64,000 nucleotides of DNA. Origin: Oxalobacteraceae bacterium AB_14 (GTDB lineage Bacteria; Pseudomonadota; Gammaproteobacteria; Burkholderiales; Burkholderiaceae_D). A model generated the notes under the pieces. That model did no database searches and had not been told where the DNA came from. It saw only the letters and a program-made list of their open reading frames with translations. Shown one piece after another: positions 35,713 to 43,656 of the stretch. Where the stretch lies: NCBI GenBank assembly GCA_000381565.1, contig KB906724.1, forward strand, positions 2,296,801-2,360,800, written 5' to 3'. The stretch's first letter is position 1. Each line of letters opens with the position of its first letter. The position numbers and the translations under genes are program-made.

Positions 35713-37281
35713 ATGTATTTCACTGTCGAAACAGCGCCGCATCACCGCCTGCCGCTGTACAAGACCGTCTTGTGCGTGACCTGCGCGCTGCTGCTGATCG
35801 TCAACGGATTCAGCCTGTTCCACAATTTGCAAGCCTTGCGCGGCGCCCAGGTGCAGCTGGGCCAGACCGCGCGCGTGGCGGACCGCCTGCAATACCTGAA
35901 CGTGCTGGTGCTCGATGCCGAAAGCAGCATGCGCGGCTATTTCCTGTCCGGGCGCGACGCCTATCTTGGTCCCACCAAGACCGCGCTGGCGGAAACCGAA
36001 ATCGAATTCAAAGAGCTGGACAAGCTGCTGGCCGACAGCCCGTCGCAGCTGAAGAACCTGGCGCAGCTGCACACGCTGGTGCGCCGCCGCCTCTCCATCA
36101 TGAGCCAGGCCATCGACGTCTACCGCGAGGGCGGGCTGGAGGAGATCGTCAAGATCGCCAAGCTCAGCGACGGCCGCGCCAGCATGGACGAGATCCGCCT
36201 GCAAGTGGTGATCATGGAGCAGGAGCAGAACGAAACCCTGGTCACGCGCAGCGCCACGTTCTACCAGGAATACCAGAAGACGGTGCTGCTGGGCATGGGC
36301 ATCAACGCGCTGGCCATCGTGGTGCTGATCATGTTCTACCAATTGGTGCGGCGCAGTTTCGCCAACCGCGCCCAGGTCGAGCACGCGCTGCAAAGCGCCA
36401 ATGAAAACCTGGAATCGCAGGTCGAGCAGCGTACCGAGCAGTTATCGGTGCTGTCGCGCCACCTGATCAGCATCAGCGAGGAAGAGAAGGTCAGGCTGTC
36501 GCGCGAACTGCACGACGAGCTGGGCGCCAACCTGACCTCGATCGCCATGGACATCGCCGCCGTCACCCAGCAATTGCAGAAGACCGATCCCGAACTGGCG
36601 GCCCAGCTCAAGCGCGCCCGCGCCACGCTGGTGGAAACGGTGGAAATGAAACGCCGCATCGTCGAGAACCTGCGCCCCAGCCTGCTCGACAACCTGGGCC
36701 TGTGCGCCGCCATCGAAAGCTATTGCAATGAATTCAGCCGCCTGGCCACGGTGCGCTGCGATTGCGACGTCGACGCCGATATCGAAGGCGCGGCCAGCCA
36801 GTCCGGCGACCTGTCGATCGCCCTGTTCCGCATCGTGCAGGAATCGCTGACCAATATCCGCAAGTACGCCAAGGCCAGCCGCGTCACCGTCACCATGAGC
36901 CTGAGCCAGGGCGGCCTGACCCTGCGCATCATCGATGACGGCATCGGCATCGCGTCCAACACCATCGTCAAGCCGATGTCGCATGGCTTGCTGGGGATGC
37001 GCGAGCGCGCCTTGCTGTTGGGCGGCACGCTGACGATACGCCGCGGCCGCAACGATGCGGGGACTTGTATCGAAGTGTCTATTCCGTTGCGCAGTCGCGC
37101 GCCGAACGAAGAGCGCCGCGCCGACGACGGCCCGGCGGCGCCGATGGCGCCGCTGCCGCCGGCCATCAGCGACGTGCTTAACAGCGTGCTACATCCACCA
37201 GCAGACGGTCGTATTCCGTCTTCGCCACCTTGTAGCACTCACCCGCATACGCCTCCAAGCCTGAGCGATCAAGCACGGTGA
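35713..37281 (+). CDS. CHASE3-domain sensor histidine kinase
   Basis: The 522-residue product has an N-terminal membrane segment (VLCVTCALLLIVNGFSLF), a periplasmic CHASE3 domain (residues about 40-180; LNVLVLDAESSMRGYFLSG), a second membrane segment (LLGMGINALAIVVLIMFYQL), a coiled coil, a HisKA_3 dimerisation domain with phospho-His in LSRELHDELGANLTS, and an HATPase domain (IVQESLTNIRKYAKAS; DDGIGI; GLLGMRERALLLGG). It likely phosphorylates the NarL-type regulator upstream. The last 35 or so residues are low-complexity and are encoded in the 104-base overlap with the opposite-strand crp-like gene. Confidence 0.92.
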   Translation: MYFTVETAPHHRLPLYKTVLCVTCALLLIVNGFSLFHNLQALRGAQVQLGQTARVADRLQYLNVLVLDAESSMRGYFLSGRDAYLGPTKTALAETEIEFKELDKLLADSPSQLKNLAQLHTLVRRRLSIMSQAIDVYREGGLEEIVKIAKLSDGRASMDEIRLQVVIMEQEQNETLVTRSATFYQEYQKTVLLGMGINALAIVVLIMFYQLVRRSFANRAQVEHALQSANENLESQVEQRTEQLSVLSRHLISISEEEKVRLSRELHDELGANLTSIAMDIAAVTQQLQKTDPELAAQLKRARATLVETVEMKRRIVENLRPSLLDNLGLCAAIESYCNEFSRLATVRCDCDVDADIEGAASQSGDLSIALFRIVQESLTNIRKYAKASRVTVTMSLSQGGLTLRIIDDGIGIASNTIVKPMSHGLLGMRERALLLGGTLTIRRGRNDAGTCIEVSIPLRSRAPNEERRADDGPAAPMAPLPPAISDVLNSVLHPPADGRIPSSPPCSTHPHTPPSLSDQAR

Positions 37282-37984
37282 TGTTGCCGCGGCGGTAGGT
37301 GATCAAGCCGTCGTCCTGCAGTTTGCCGGCGGCGGCGGTGATGCTTTCGCGGCGCACGCCCAGCATGATGGAAATCATTTCCTGCGTGACCTTCAGTTCG
37401 TTCGACGGCGAGCGGTCCAGGCGGTCCAGCAGCCAGCGGCACAGCTTTTGTTCGATCGAGCTGTGGCGGCCGCCGACGGCGTTCTGCGCCATCTGCGCGA
37501 ACAGCGCGGTGTTGTAGCGCATCAGCAGCGCGGGCAGGGCGCCGCCCTGGTTGAAGGCGTCGCGCAGATGCTGGGCCTTCATGCGGTAGCCGTAGCCGGC
37601 CGCCTGCACCACGGCGCTGCACATGGCGCGCTCGCCCTCGAACAGCGACACGCCGACCACGCCTTCGTGCCCCACCACGGCGATCTCGGTGGTGGCGCCG
37701 TCTTCCATCACATACAGCAGCGAGACGATGGCGGTGGTCGGGAAGTGCACGTAGTCCATCGCGCCGCCGAATTCAAACAATTCTTTGCCAAAGGGCAAGG
37801 CCACCAGTTCCAGGTGGTCAAACAGCGATTCCAGCACCTCGCGTGGGAGTGCGGCCAGCAATTCGTTCTGCAGGGTGCCGCTGTAGCTGACAACAGGCCG
37901 TGACGCAAGCTTGAATTCTTTCGACTTCAGCGCCATGCGTGGCGCTGTGGTTTTGTCGGTTGCGTTAAGTTGGGTGTTGTTCAT
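37178..37984 (-). CDS. Crp/Fnr-family transcriptional regulator
   Basis: The 268-residue product has a cyclic-nucleotide-binding-type beta barrel (PFGKELFEFGGAMDYVHFPTTAIVSLL) and a C-terminal winged helix (VTQEMISIMLGVRRESITAAAGKLQDDGLI). It lacks the N-terminal cysteines of Fnr. GAGGAAC before the ATG at 37984 fixes the start. Its 3' end overlaps the convergent kinase gene by 104 bases; it is divergent from an OmpR-type response regulator. Confidence 0.92.
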   Translation of the reverse strand: MNNTQLNATDKTTAPRMALKSKEFKLASRPVVSYSGTLQNELLAALPREVLESLFDHLELVALPFGKELFEFGGAMDYVHFPTTAIVSLLYVMEDGATTEIAVVGHEGVVGVSLFEGERAMCSAVVQAAGYGYRMKAQHLRDAFNQGGALPALLMRYNTALFAQMAQNAVGGRHSSIEQKLCRWLLDRLDRSPSNELKVTQEMISIMLGVRRESITAAAGKLQDDGLITYRRGNITVLDRSGLEAYAGECYKVAKTEYDRLLVDVARC

Positions 37985-38045
37985 TTTGTTCCTCACATTC
38001 TGGCTATCCAAGAGCACCGAAGGCTTGCTTCAGTGTTGCCATCAC

Positions 38046-38134
38046 TGTAGGGGCTTTGTTAAATTGCGAACATAAGAGGAGGGGACGCCCAAATGTAGGC
38101 TTGCAACATGGCACTTTGTAGGTCTGGTCCTACA
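38046..38134. promoter_or_regulatory. Repeated TGTAGG sites in the crp-like/response regulator gap
   Basis: The hexamer TGTAGG occurs on the plus strand at 38046, 38094 and 38117, and in inverted form (CCTACA) at 38129, the last two making a perfect 6-base-arm dyad with a 6-base spacer (38117-38134). The cluster lies in the 217-base divergent gap and is a candidate operator for one of the two flanking regulators. Confidence 0.45.
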
Positions 38135-38201
38135 CGAGCCCTGTTTTTCTCCGCAGGCCGCGTGCATAATGCACAAATCGACTTTGAACGGCGCACAGAA
38201 C

Positions 38202-38885
38202 ATGCATGTACTTGTGGTGGAAGATGACGCCGTCCTGGCCGATGGCCTGAGCCGCGTCCTGGGCGGCCACGGCATGGCGGTCGAGGTGGTCGGCAACGGC
38301 ACCCAGGCCGACGCGCTGCTGCAGCGCGCCGAGCACACCGAGGTGGTGGTGCTCGACATCGGCCTGCCCGGCATCGACGGTTTCGAGGTGGTGCGGCGCC
38401 TGCGCGCGCGCGGCAGCCAGGTGCCGGTGCTGCTGCTGACGGCGCGCGACGCCATCGAGGACCGGGTGCGCGGCCTGGAGCTGGGCGCCGACGACTACCT
38501 GGTCAAGCCCTTCGCCACCGCCGAGCTGGTCGCTCGGCTGCGCGCGCTGGCGCGCCGCAACACGCCCAAGCCCAGCGTGCTGGCGCTGGGCGACCTGGCG
38601 CTGGACATGTCGGCCAAGCGCGCCCGCGTGCGCGACAAGACCATCGAGCTGTCGGTGCGCGAATGGGCGGTGCTGGAATACCTGTTGCAGCACGGCGCGC
38701 GCGTGGTGTCCAAGCAGCAGATCATCGACGCCATCCTGCCCTGGGGCGACGACCTGACCCTGAACGCGGTGGAAGTCTACATCTCGCGCCTGCGGCTGAA
38801 GATCGCCGACGCCGGCGTCTCGATCCGCACCATCCGCGGCTTCGGCTACATGCTGGAGCTGGCCCCGGCCCGGCTCGACGAATGA
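38202..38885 (+). CDS. OmpR-family response regulator (QseB/TctD type)
   Basis: The 227-residue product has a receiver domain (HVLVVEDDAVLADGLSRVL; Asp in VVLDIGLPGIDGFEVV; Lys in LVKPFATAELVARL) and a winged-helix DNA-binding domain (LALDMSAKRARVRDKTIELS; ISRLRLKIADAGVSIRTIRGFGYML). The ATG at 38202 opens the receiver domain directly; an ATG 33 bases earlier is possible. ATGA overlap with the kinase gene shows they form one unit. Confidence 0.93.
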   Translation: MHVLVVEDDAVLADGLSRVLGGHGMAVEVVGNGTQADALLQRAEHTEVVVLDIGLPGIDGFEVVRRLRARGSQVPVLLLTARDAIEDRVRGLELGADDYLVKPFATAELVARLRALARRNTPKPSVLALGDLALDMSAKRARVRDKTIELSVREWAVLEYLLQHGARVVSKQQIIDAILPWGDDLTLNAVEVYISRLRLKIADAGVSIRTIRGFGYMLELAPARLDE

Positions 38886-40258
38886 ATAGCATCCGGCTGC
38901 GGCTGCTGAAGTGGCTGATCTTCCCTATCCTGCTGATCAACCTGGCCGGCGGCGCGCTAACCTATATGCTGGCCTGGCTGCCGGCCCAGCTGGCGTTCGA
39001 CCAGGGCCTGTCCGGCGCCGCCGCCGCGCTCGGCGCGCGCCTGGGCGCGGACGGCGGCCAGCTGCGCATCGACCTGCCGCGCCAGGCCGAGCAGGTGCTG
39101 CGCAGCGACGACGCCGACGCCGTCTACTTCGTGGTGCGCGACCAGGCCGGCCGCGCCATCGCCGGCGACGCGGATTTTCCGCCGCTGCCGGTCGCGTCCG
39201 ATGGCGCGACACCGGCCAACAAGCCCGCCGTGGCCTTCGACGGCGCGCTGCGCGGCGAAGCGGTGCGCGGCGTGGCGTTGCGGCTGAGCTTGCCGGCCGC
39301 GTCGGGCGCGCCGCTGCCGGCCTACATCGGCGTCGCCAAGACGCTGCGCAAGCGCACCCAGGTCCGCCAGGCCGTGGTGCGCGCGCTGGTGCTGCTGGAA
39401 TCGCTGCTGGCGCTGAGCTGCGTCGGCCTGATCTGGTTCTCGGTCGGCAACGGCCTGCTGCCGCTGAACCGCCTGCGCGCCGGCCTGAACGCGCGCGACG
39501 GCGACGACCTCGAACCGATCGCGGCGGCGCAGGTCCCCTATGAACTGGAGCCGGTGGTGTCCGCCTTCAACGGCTTGCTGGCCAAGGTCAGCCAGGGCGC
39601 CCGCGCGCGCCAGGAATTCCTGGCCAATGTCGCGCACCAGCTGCGCACGCCGCTGGCCGGCCTGCGGACCCAGCTCGAATGGCTGGGCGCGCGCCACGCC
39701 GAGCCGGAAACCGCGCATTCGCTCAAGCTGATGCTGTCGGCCACCGAGCGCATGATACGCAAGACCAACCAGCTGCTGGCCCTGGCCCGCGCCGAACCCG
39801 GGCATTTTGAAAAGACCCGGCTGGAACCGGTGGCGCTGGACGCGCTGGTGGAGGTGGCGATCCAGTCCTTCGTCGACCAGGCCACCCTCAAGGCGATCGA
39901 CCTCGGCTTCGACCTGCAGCCGGTCACCATCGTCGGCGACCGCTTCCTGCTGCGCGACCTGATCGACAACCTGATCGACAACGCCATCCGCTACACGCCG
40001 CCGCGCGGCACGGTGACGGTGGCGTGCCGGCCGGACGGCGAGGGCGGCTGGCTGACCGTCGAGGACAACGGCCCCGGCATCCCGCCGCATAAGCGCGAGC
40101 AGGTGTTCAGCCGCTACGTGCGGCTCGACGACCAGACCACCGGCAGCGGTCTGGGCCTGGCCATCGTGCGCGACATCGCCACCGTCCACGGCGCCAGCCT
40201 GACCGTGGCCGAGGCGGCCGGCGGGCGCGGCGCGCTGTTTTCCGTGCACTTTCGCTAG
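38882..40258 (+). CDS. Sensor histidine kinase (TctE/QseC type)
   Basis: The 458-residue product has two membrane segments (KWLIFPILLINLAGGALTYML; ALVLLESLLALSCVGLIWFS) around a periplasmic sensor of about 140 residues, then a HAMP-like linker, HisKA with phospho-His in FLANVAHQLRTPLAGL, and an HATPase domain (LIDNLIDNAIRYTP; VEDNGPGIPP; GSGLGLAIVRDIA). It is coupled by overlap to the response regulator upstream. TctDE systems sense tricarboxylates and QseBC other signals; the ligand here is unknown. Confidence 0.93.
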   Translation: MNSIRLRLLKWLIFPILLINLAGGALTYMLAWLPAQLAFDQGLSGAAAALGARLGADGGQLRIDLPRQAEQVLRSDDADAVYFVVRDQAGRAIAGDADFPPLPVASDGATPANKPAVAFDGALRGEAVRGVALRLSLPAASGAPLPAYIGVAKTLRKRTQVRQAVVRALVLLESLLALSCVGLIWFSVGNGLLPLNRLRAGLNARDGDDLEPIAAAQVPYELEPVVSAFNGLLAKVSQGARARQEFLANVAHQLRTPLAGLRTQLEWLGARHAEPETAHSLKLMLSATERMIRKTNQLLALARAEPGHFEKTRLEPVALDALVEVAIQSFVDQATLKAIDLGFDLQPVTIVGDRFLLRDLIDNLIDNAIRYTPPRGTVTVACRPDGEGGWLTVEDNGPGIPPHKREQVFSRYVRLDDQTTGSGLGLAIVRDIATVHGASLTVAEAAGGRGALFSVHFR

Positions 40259-40279
40259 TTATTTCCGCCTTTTCGCCGC

Positions 40280-40315
40280 TGTCAGGAATTTGTCAGCATT
40301 TCCTCAGGGAAATGC
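40280..40315 (+). promoter_or_regulatory. 11-base-phased repeats and dyad upstream of pilE
   Basis: TGTCAG at 40280 and 40291 and CCTCAG at 40302 recur with an exact 11-base period, the spacing used by OmpR-family regulators. The last part overlaps a perfect dyad GCATTTCC-TCAG-GGAAATGC (40296-40315). The sites are 52 or more bases before the pilE ATG and directly after the OmpR-type two-component pair, so pilE control by that pair is plausible but inferred. Confidence 0.5.
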
Positions 40316-40366
40316 AAGCTTGGCCCGCTACACTCCAGTCATGAGAAAACCCAGCGGGAGCAGGCC

Positions 40367-40792
40367 ATGAAGCGTGTCCAAAAAGGCTTTACCTTGATCG
40401 AGATTATGATCGCCGTCGCCATCGTCGGCATCTTGATGGCGGTGGCGCTGCCGGCCTATAGCGACTATGTGACCCGCGGCCGCCTCAGCGAAGCGTTCAC
40501 CGCGCTGGGCGGCGCCCAGCCGTCGGCCGAGCAGTTCTGGTCGAACAACCGCAGCTATGTCGGCTTCGACGCCGCCGGCAACTTCCCGTCCAACACCCCC
40601 AACTTCACCTACGCGCTGAGCGCGGCCACCGCCTCCGGCTACACGCTGACGGCGACCGGCACCGGCAAGATGGCCGGCTTCGTCTACACCATCGACCAGA
40701 GCGGCACCCACGCCACCACTGGCAGTCCCAGCGGCTGGGGCGTGAGCGCCTCGTGCTGGGTCGACCATAAAGGTGGCGCATGTTCCAACTAA
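40367..40792 (+). CDS. pilE: Type IV pilin, PilE-like
   Basis: The 141-residue pilin-like protein has a class III signal peptide cut before Phe (KRVQKG/FTLIEIMIAVAIVGIL), with Glu5 present, a long N-terminal helix, and a C-terminal pair of cysteines (SASCWVDHKGGACSN) that likely form the D-loop. It heads the minor pilin operon. It resembles PilE-type minor pilins found in pilY1 operons; whether it is a major or minor subunit is not clear. Confidence 0.9.
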   Translation: MKRVQKGFTLIEIMIAVAIVGILMAVALPAYSDYVTRGRLSEAFTALGGAQPSAEQFWSNNRSYVGFDAAGNFPSNTPNFTYALSAATASGYTLTATGTGKMAGFVYTIDQSGTHATTGSPSGWGVSASCWVDHKGGACSN

Positions 40793-41421
40793 CGCCGCCG
40801 GCCCGGCGCCGCCAGCGTGGCCTCACGCTGCTGGAGCTGCTGCTGGCGCTGACCATCTTCGCCTTCATGCTGGCGATCGGCATTCCCAACGCCAGCACCT
40901 GGTTGCTCAGCAACCGGGCCCGCAGCGCCAGCGAATTCTATGCCGACGGCTTCAGCCTGGCGCGCCGCCAAGCCGTGATGCACAACAGCTTCAGCCGGAT
41001 CTCGCTGACGCCCAACGTCAACAGCGGCCAGATGGACTGGCAGGTCGACATCTGCTTCGTCTCGCCGGCCACCCAGTGCGGCGCGGCCGAAGACGGCTGG
41101 TCCAGCGTCACCGCGCCGGCCGCCAACGATCCGGAAGGCGCGGCCGGCTACAAGTCGGTGTTGCGCGCGGCCGATGCGCTGCCCAACTCGGAAGTGCTGT
41201 TGCCGACCACCCAGCCGCCCGGCAGTTCGCAGGTCTACTACACGCCGATCGGCTGGGTCGACACCCGCTTCGGCCAGCGCCTGAACAGCCTGCGCCTCGA
41301 CCCGGCCGCCCGCTACGCCAGCGAGGTGCCGGTGGTGGCGCTGGTGATCACGCTGGCCGGCATGGCCAGCAAGTGCGATCCGCGCCTTCCCGTCACCGAC
41401 ACCAGGGCCTGTCCTCCATGA
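40780..41421 (+). CDS. fimT: Type IV pilus minor pilin FimT/GspH
   Basis: The 213-residue product has a prepilin leader (RRRQRG/LTLLELLLALTIFAFMLAI) and the GspH/FimT domain (SASEFYADGFSLARRQAVMHN). Its first 13 bases overlap pilE and its stop overlaps pilV in an ATGA. FimT proteins are pilus-priming minor pilins and can bind DNA for natural uptake. Confidence 0.9.
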   Translation: MFQLTPPARRRQRGLTLLELLLALTIFAFMLAIGIPNASTWLLSNRARSASEFYADGFSLARRQAVMHNSFSRISLTPNVNSGQMDWQVDICFVSPATQCGAAEDGWSSVTAPAANDPEGAAGYKSVLRAADALPNSEVLLPTTQPPGSSQVYYTPIGWVDTRFGQRLNSLRLDPAARYASEVPVVALVITLAGMASKCDPRLPVTDTRACPP

Positions 41422-41858
41422 AAACCAGCTCCCACACCGCCACGCCGCGCCGGCCTGCGCGCCGCCAGGGCGGCATCGCGCTGCTGGAGGCGATGCTGGC
41501 CATCGTCATCCTCGGCATCGGCCTGCTCGGCACCATCGGCCTGCAGGCGCGCGCCTACTCGGCGCTGTCGGACGCCAGCCTGCGGGCCGAGGCCACGCTG
41601 GCCGGGGAAAAGCTGCTGGGCACGATGAACGCCGACAGCAACAACGTGCTGAACTACGGCGCCGTCGAGGGCGGCGCCGTCACCGCCGCCACCCAGGCCT
41701 GGGTGGACGAGACCCAGGCGGCGATCCCCGGCGCCCTGATCGGCGTGCTGGTGACGCCGCAGCAGCTGCGGGTCCAGGTGGATATCTCCATCAAGTGGAA
41801 ACGCAAGACCGGCGACGCCCTCAACCAGCATCTGGTCACCTCCTATATTGCGCTCTGA
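41418..41858 (+). CDS. pilV: Type IV pilus modification/minor pilin PilV
   Basis: The 146-residue product has a prepilin leader (RRQGG/IALLEAMLAIVILGIGLLG, with the PilV-typical GIGLLG) and a short C-terminal domain with LRVQVDISIKWKRKTG. Gene overlaps and order (fimT-pilV-pilW-pilX-pilY1) identify it as PilV. Confidence 0.9.
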   Translation: MKTSSHTATPRRPARRQGGIALLEAMLAIVILGIGLLGTIGLQARAYSALSDASLRAEATLAGEKLLGTMNADSNNVLNYGAVEGGAVTAATQAWVDETQAAIPGALIGVLVTPQQLRVQVDISIKWKRKTGDALNQHLVTSYIAL

Positions 41859-41859
41859 T

Positions 41860-43050
41860 ATGAACCTCCCTACCTCACGCCGCGGCCGCGGCTTTTCGCT
41901 GGTGGAACTGATGGTCAGCGTGGTGATCGGCCTGCTGGCGCTGCTGTTCGCCACCCGCCTGATCATCAGCGGCGAGAAGAACAAGGACGCCGCCGTCGGC
42001 GGTTCGGACAGCATGCAGAACGGCATGCTGGCGCTGTTCTCGCTCAGCAGCGACGCCACCGAGGCGGGCTGGGGCCTGAACGATCCGATGGTGGCCGGCT
42101 GCGACACCGTGTTCGCCGACGCCCAGGGCTATGCGCTGCCGACCGCGCAGCGCGGCGGCGCCAACTTCACGCCGCTGGCGGCGGCGGTGATCCAGTCCAA
42201 CGGCGCCGACCCGGACGTGATCTCCTTCAACAGCGGCACCTCGCAGGCCGGCGCCGGTTCGGTCAAGCTGACCGCCGACTACACCGTCGGCAACACCGTC
42301 GTCATCGACAGCAAGAATCCCTACGCCTTCAACGACGGCGACGTGGTGGTGGTGGCGCCGCTGACGCCCGGCAGCGGCCGCTGCACCCTGTTCCAGGTGT
42401 CGGGCTTCACTGTTCCGCCCGCCGCCAGCGGCATCCTGGTCGGCACCGGCGGGCGCTACCGTTTCAATCCGCTGGCCGGCCTGCCCACGCCCTACAAGCA
42501 GAACCTGGCCTACGTCTACAACCTCGGCGCGCCCACGCTGCTGCATTTCCACACCTGGAGCGTGGCCAACGGCGTGCTGCTGCTGCGCGCCGCCGAACTG
42601 GCCGGGGCCGAGGCGGCCGGCGTCTCGGTCACCGACAATGTGGTCAGCATCAAGGCCCAGTACGGCTTTGACGCGCGCCTGCCCGGCCCCAAGCCCTACG
42701 ACCCCAACCCCGGCGCCGACGGCATGCAGATCACCACCTGGAGCAGCACCATGATCGACGCCGACAACGACACCGTGATCGGCAGCCCCGGCGATTTCCA
42801 GCGGGTGGCCGCGGTGCGGATCGCCGTGGTGGCGCGCAGCAAGAACAGCGAGAGGCCGGACTCGGCGGGGCAGTGCAGCGCCACCGCCGTGCGCCCCACC
42901 GTGTTTGCCGGCGTCGCCCCGGCCGGCGTGGCGGCGGCGCCGCTGCAGGTCAACGTGGCGGTGGCCGGCGACAGCGTGCCGTGGCAGTGCTATCGCTACC
43001 GCGTGTTCGAGACCATCGTGCAGATTCGTAACGCCCAATGGAGGCCATGA
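41860..43050 (+). CDS. pilW: Type IV pilus minor pilin PilW
   Basis: The 396-residue product has a prepilin leader (RRGRG/FSLVELMVSVVIGLLAL) and a long C-terminal region with MLALFSLSSDATEAGWGLND, typical of PilW. The ATG at 41860 begins one base after the pilV stop. PilW helps assemble the priming complex at the pilus tip. Confidence 0.9.
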   Translation: MNLPTSRRGRGFSLVELMVSVVIGLLALLFATRLIISGEKNKDAAVGGSDSMQNGMLALFSLSSDATEAGWGLNDPMVAGCDTVFADAQGYALPTAQRGGANFTPLAAAVIQSNGADPDVISFNSGTSQAGAGSVKLTADYTVGNTVVIDSKNPYAFNDGDVVVVAPLTPGSGRCTLFQVSGFTVPPAASGILVGTGGRYRFNPLAGLPTPYKQNLAYVYNLGAPTLLHFHTWSVANGVLLLRAAELAGAEAAGVSVTDNVVSIKAQYGFDARLPGPKPYDPNPGADGMQITTWSSTMIDADNDTVIGSPGDFQRVAAVRIAVVARSKNSERPDSAGQCSATAVRPTVFAGVAPAGVAAAPLQVNVAVAGDSVPWQCYRYRVFETIVQIRNAQWRP

Positions 43051-43628
43051 TGCGCCTGCCCAAGCGACAACGCGGCATCGCGCTGCCCATCATGCTGATC
43101 ATGCTGACGGTGATGCTGGTGAGCAGCATCTACCTGCTCAAGTCCAGCACCTCGACCACCCTGACCACCTCCAACCTGGCCTACGATGCCTCGCTCAGCA
43201 AGGCGGCCGACCTCGGGGTCCACACGGCGTTCGCCTACCTGCGCTCGATGACCAACGCCTCGCTGCTGGAAGTGAACCAGCCGGCCAACGGCTACGTCGC
43301 CACCTTGACGCCGACCTGGACCGCCAGCACCCCGGCTTTCTGGCTGGGCTCGGTCACCTTGCCGGCCGACGCCTCCGGCAACCAGGTCGAGTATGTGATC
43401 CACCGGCTGTGCGACTTCGCCGGCGCCTTCAACGCGGCCGGCAACCGCTGCCTGCTGACCTCGGCGCGGCCCAATTCCAAGAGCCCCCAGCCCTATGGCA
43501 AGAGCAGCCGCGCCGACAGCCCGAACTACCAGGACCAGCCGCAGCTGCACTACGTGGTGACGGCGCGCATCGTCGGCGCCCGCGGCGGCAATGTGATCAC
43601 GCAAGCGGTCGTCATGAAAGGGCCGTGA
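43047..43628 (+). CDS. pilX: Type IV pilus assembly protein PilX
   Basis: The product of about 193 residues has a PilX-type N-terminus (RQRGIALPIMLIMLTVMLVSSIYLLKS) and a C-terminal domain with two cysteines (HRLCDFAG, GNRCLLTS). Starts at 43038, 43047 and 43050 are possible; the 43047 ATG overlaps the pilW stop. It precedes pilY1, its usual partner at the pilus tip. Confidence 0.88.
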   Translation: MMRLPKRQRGIALPIMLIMLTVMLVSSIYLLKSSTSTTLTTSNLAYDASLSKAADLGVHTAFAYLRSMTNASLLEVNQPANGYVATLTPTWTASTPAFWLGSVTLPADASGNQVEYVIHRLCDFAGAFNAAGNRCLLTSARPNSKSPQPYGKSSRADSPNYQDQPQLHYVVTARIVGARGGNVITQAVVMKGP

Positions 43629-43656
43629 GGCCGTCGTCTTTTTGAATGGAACCATC

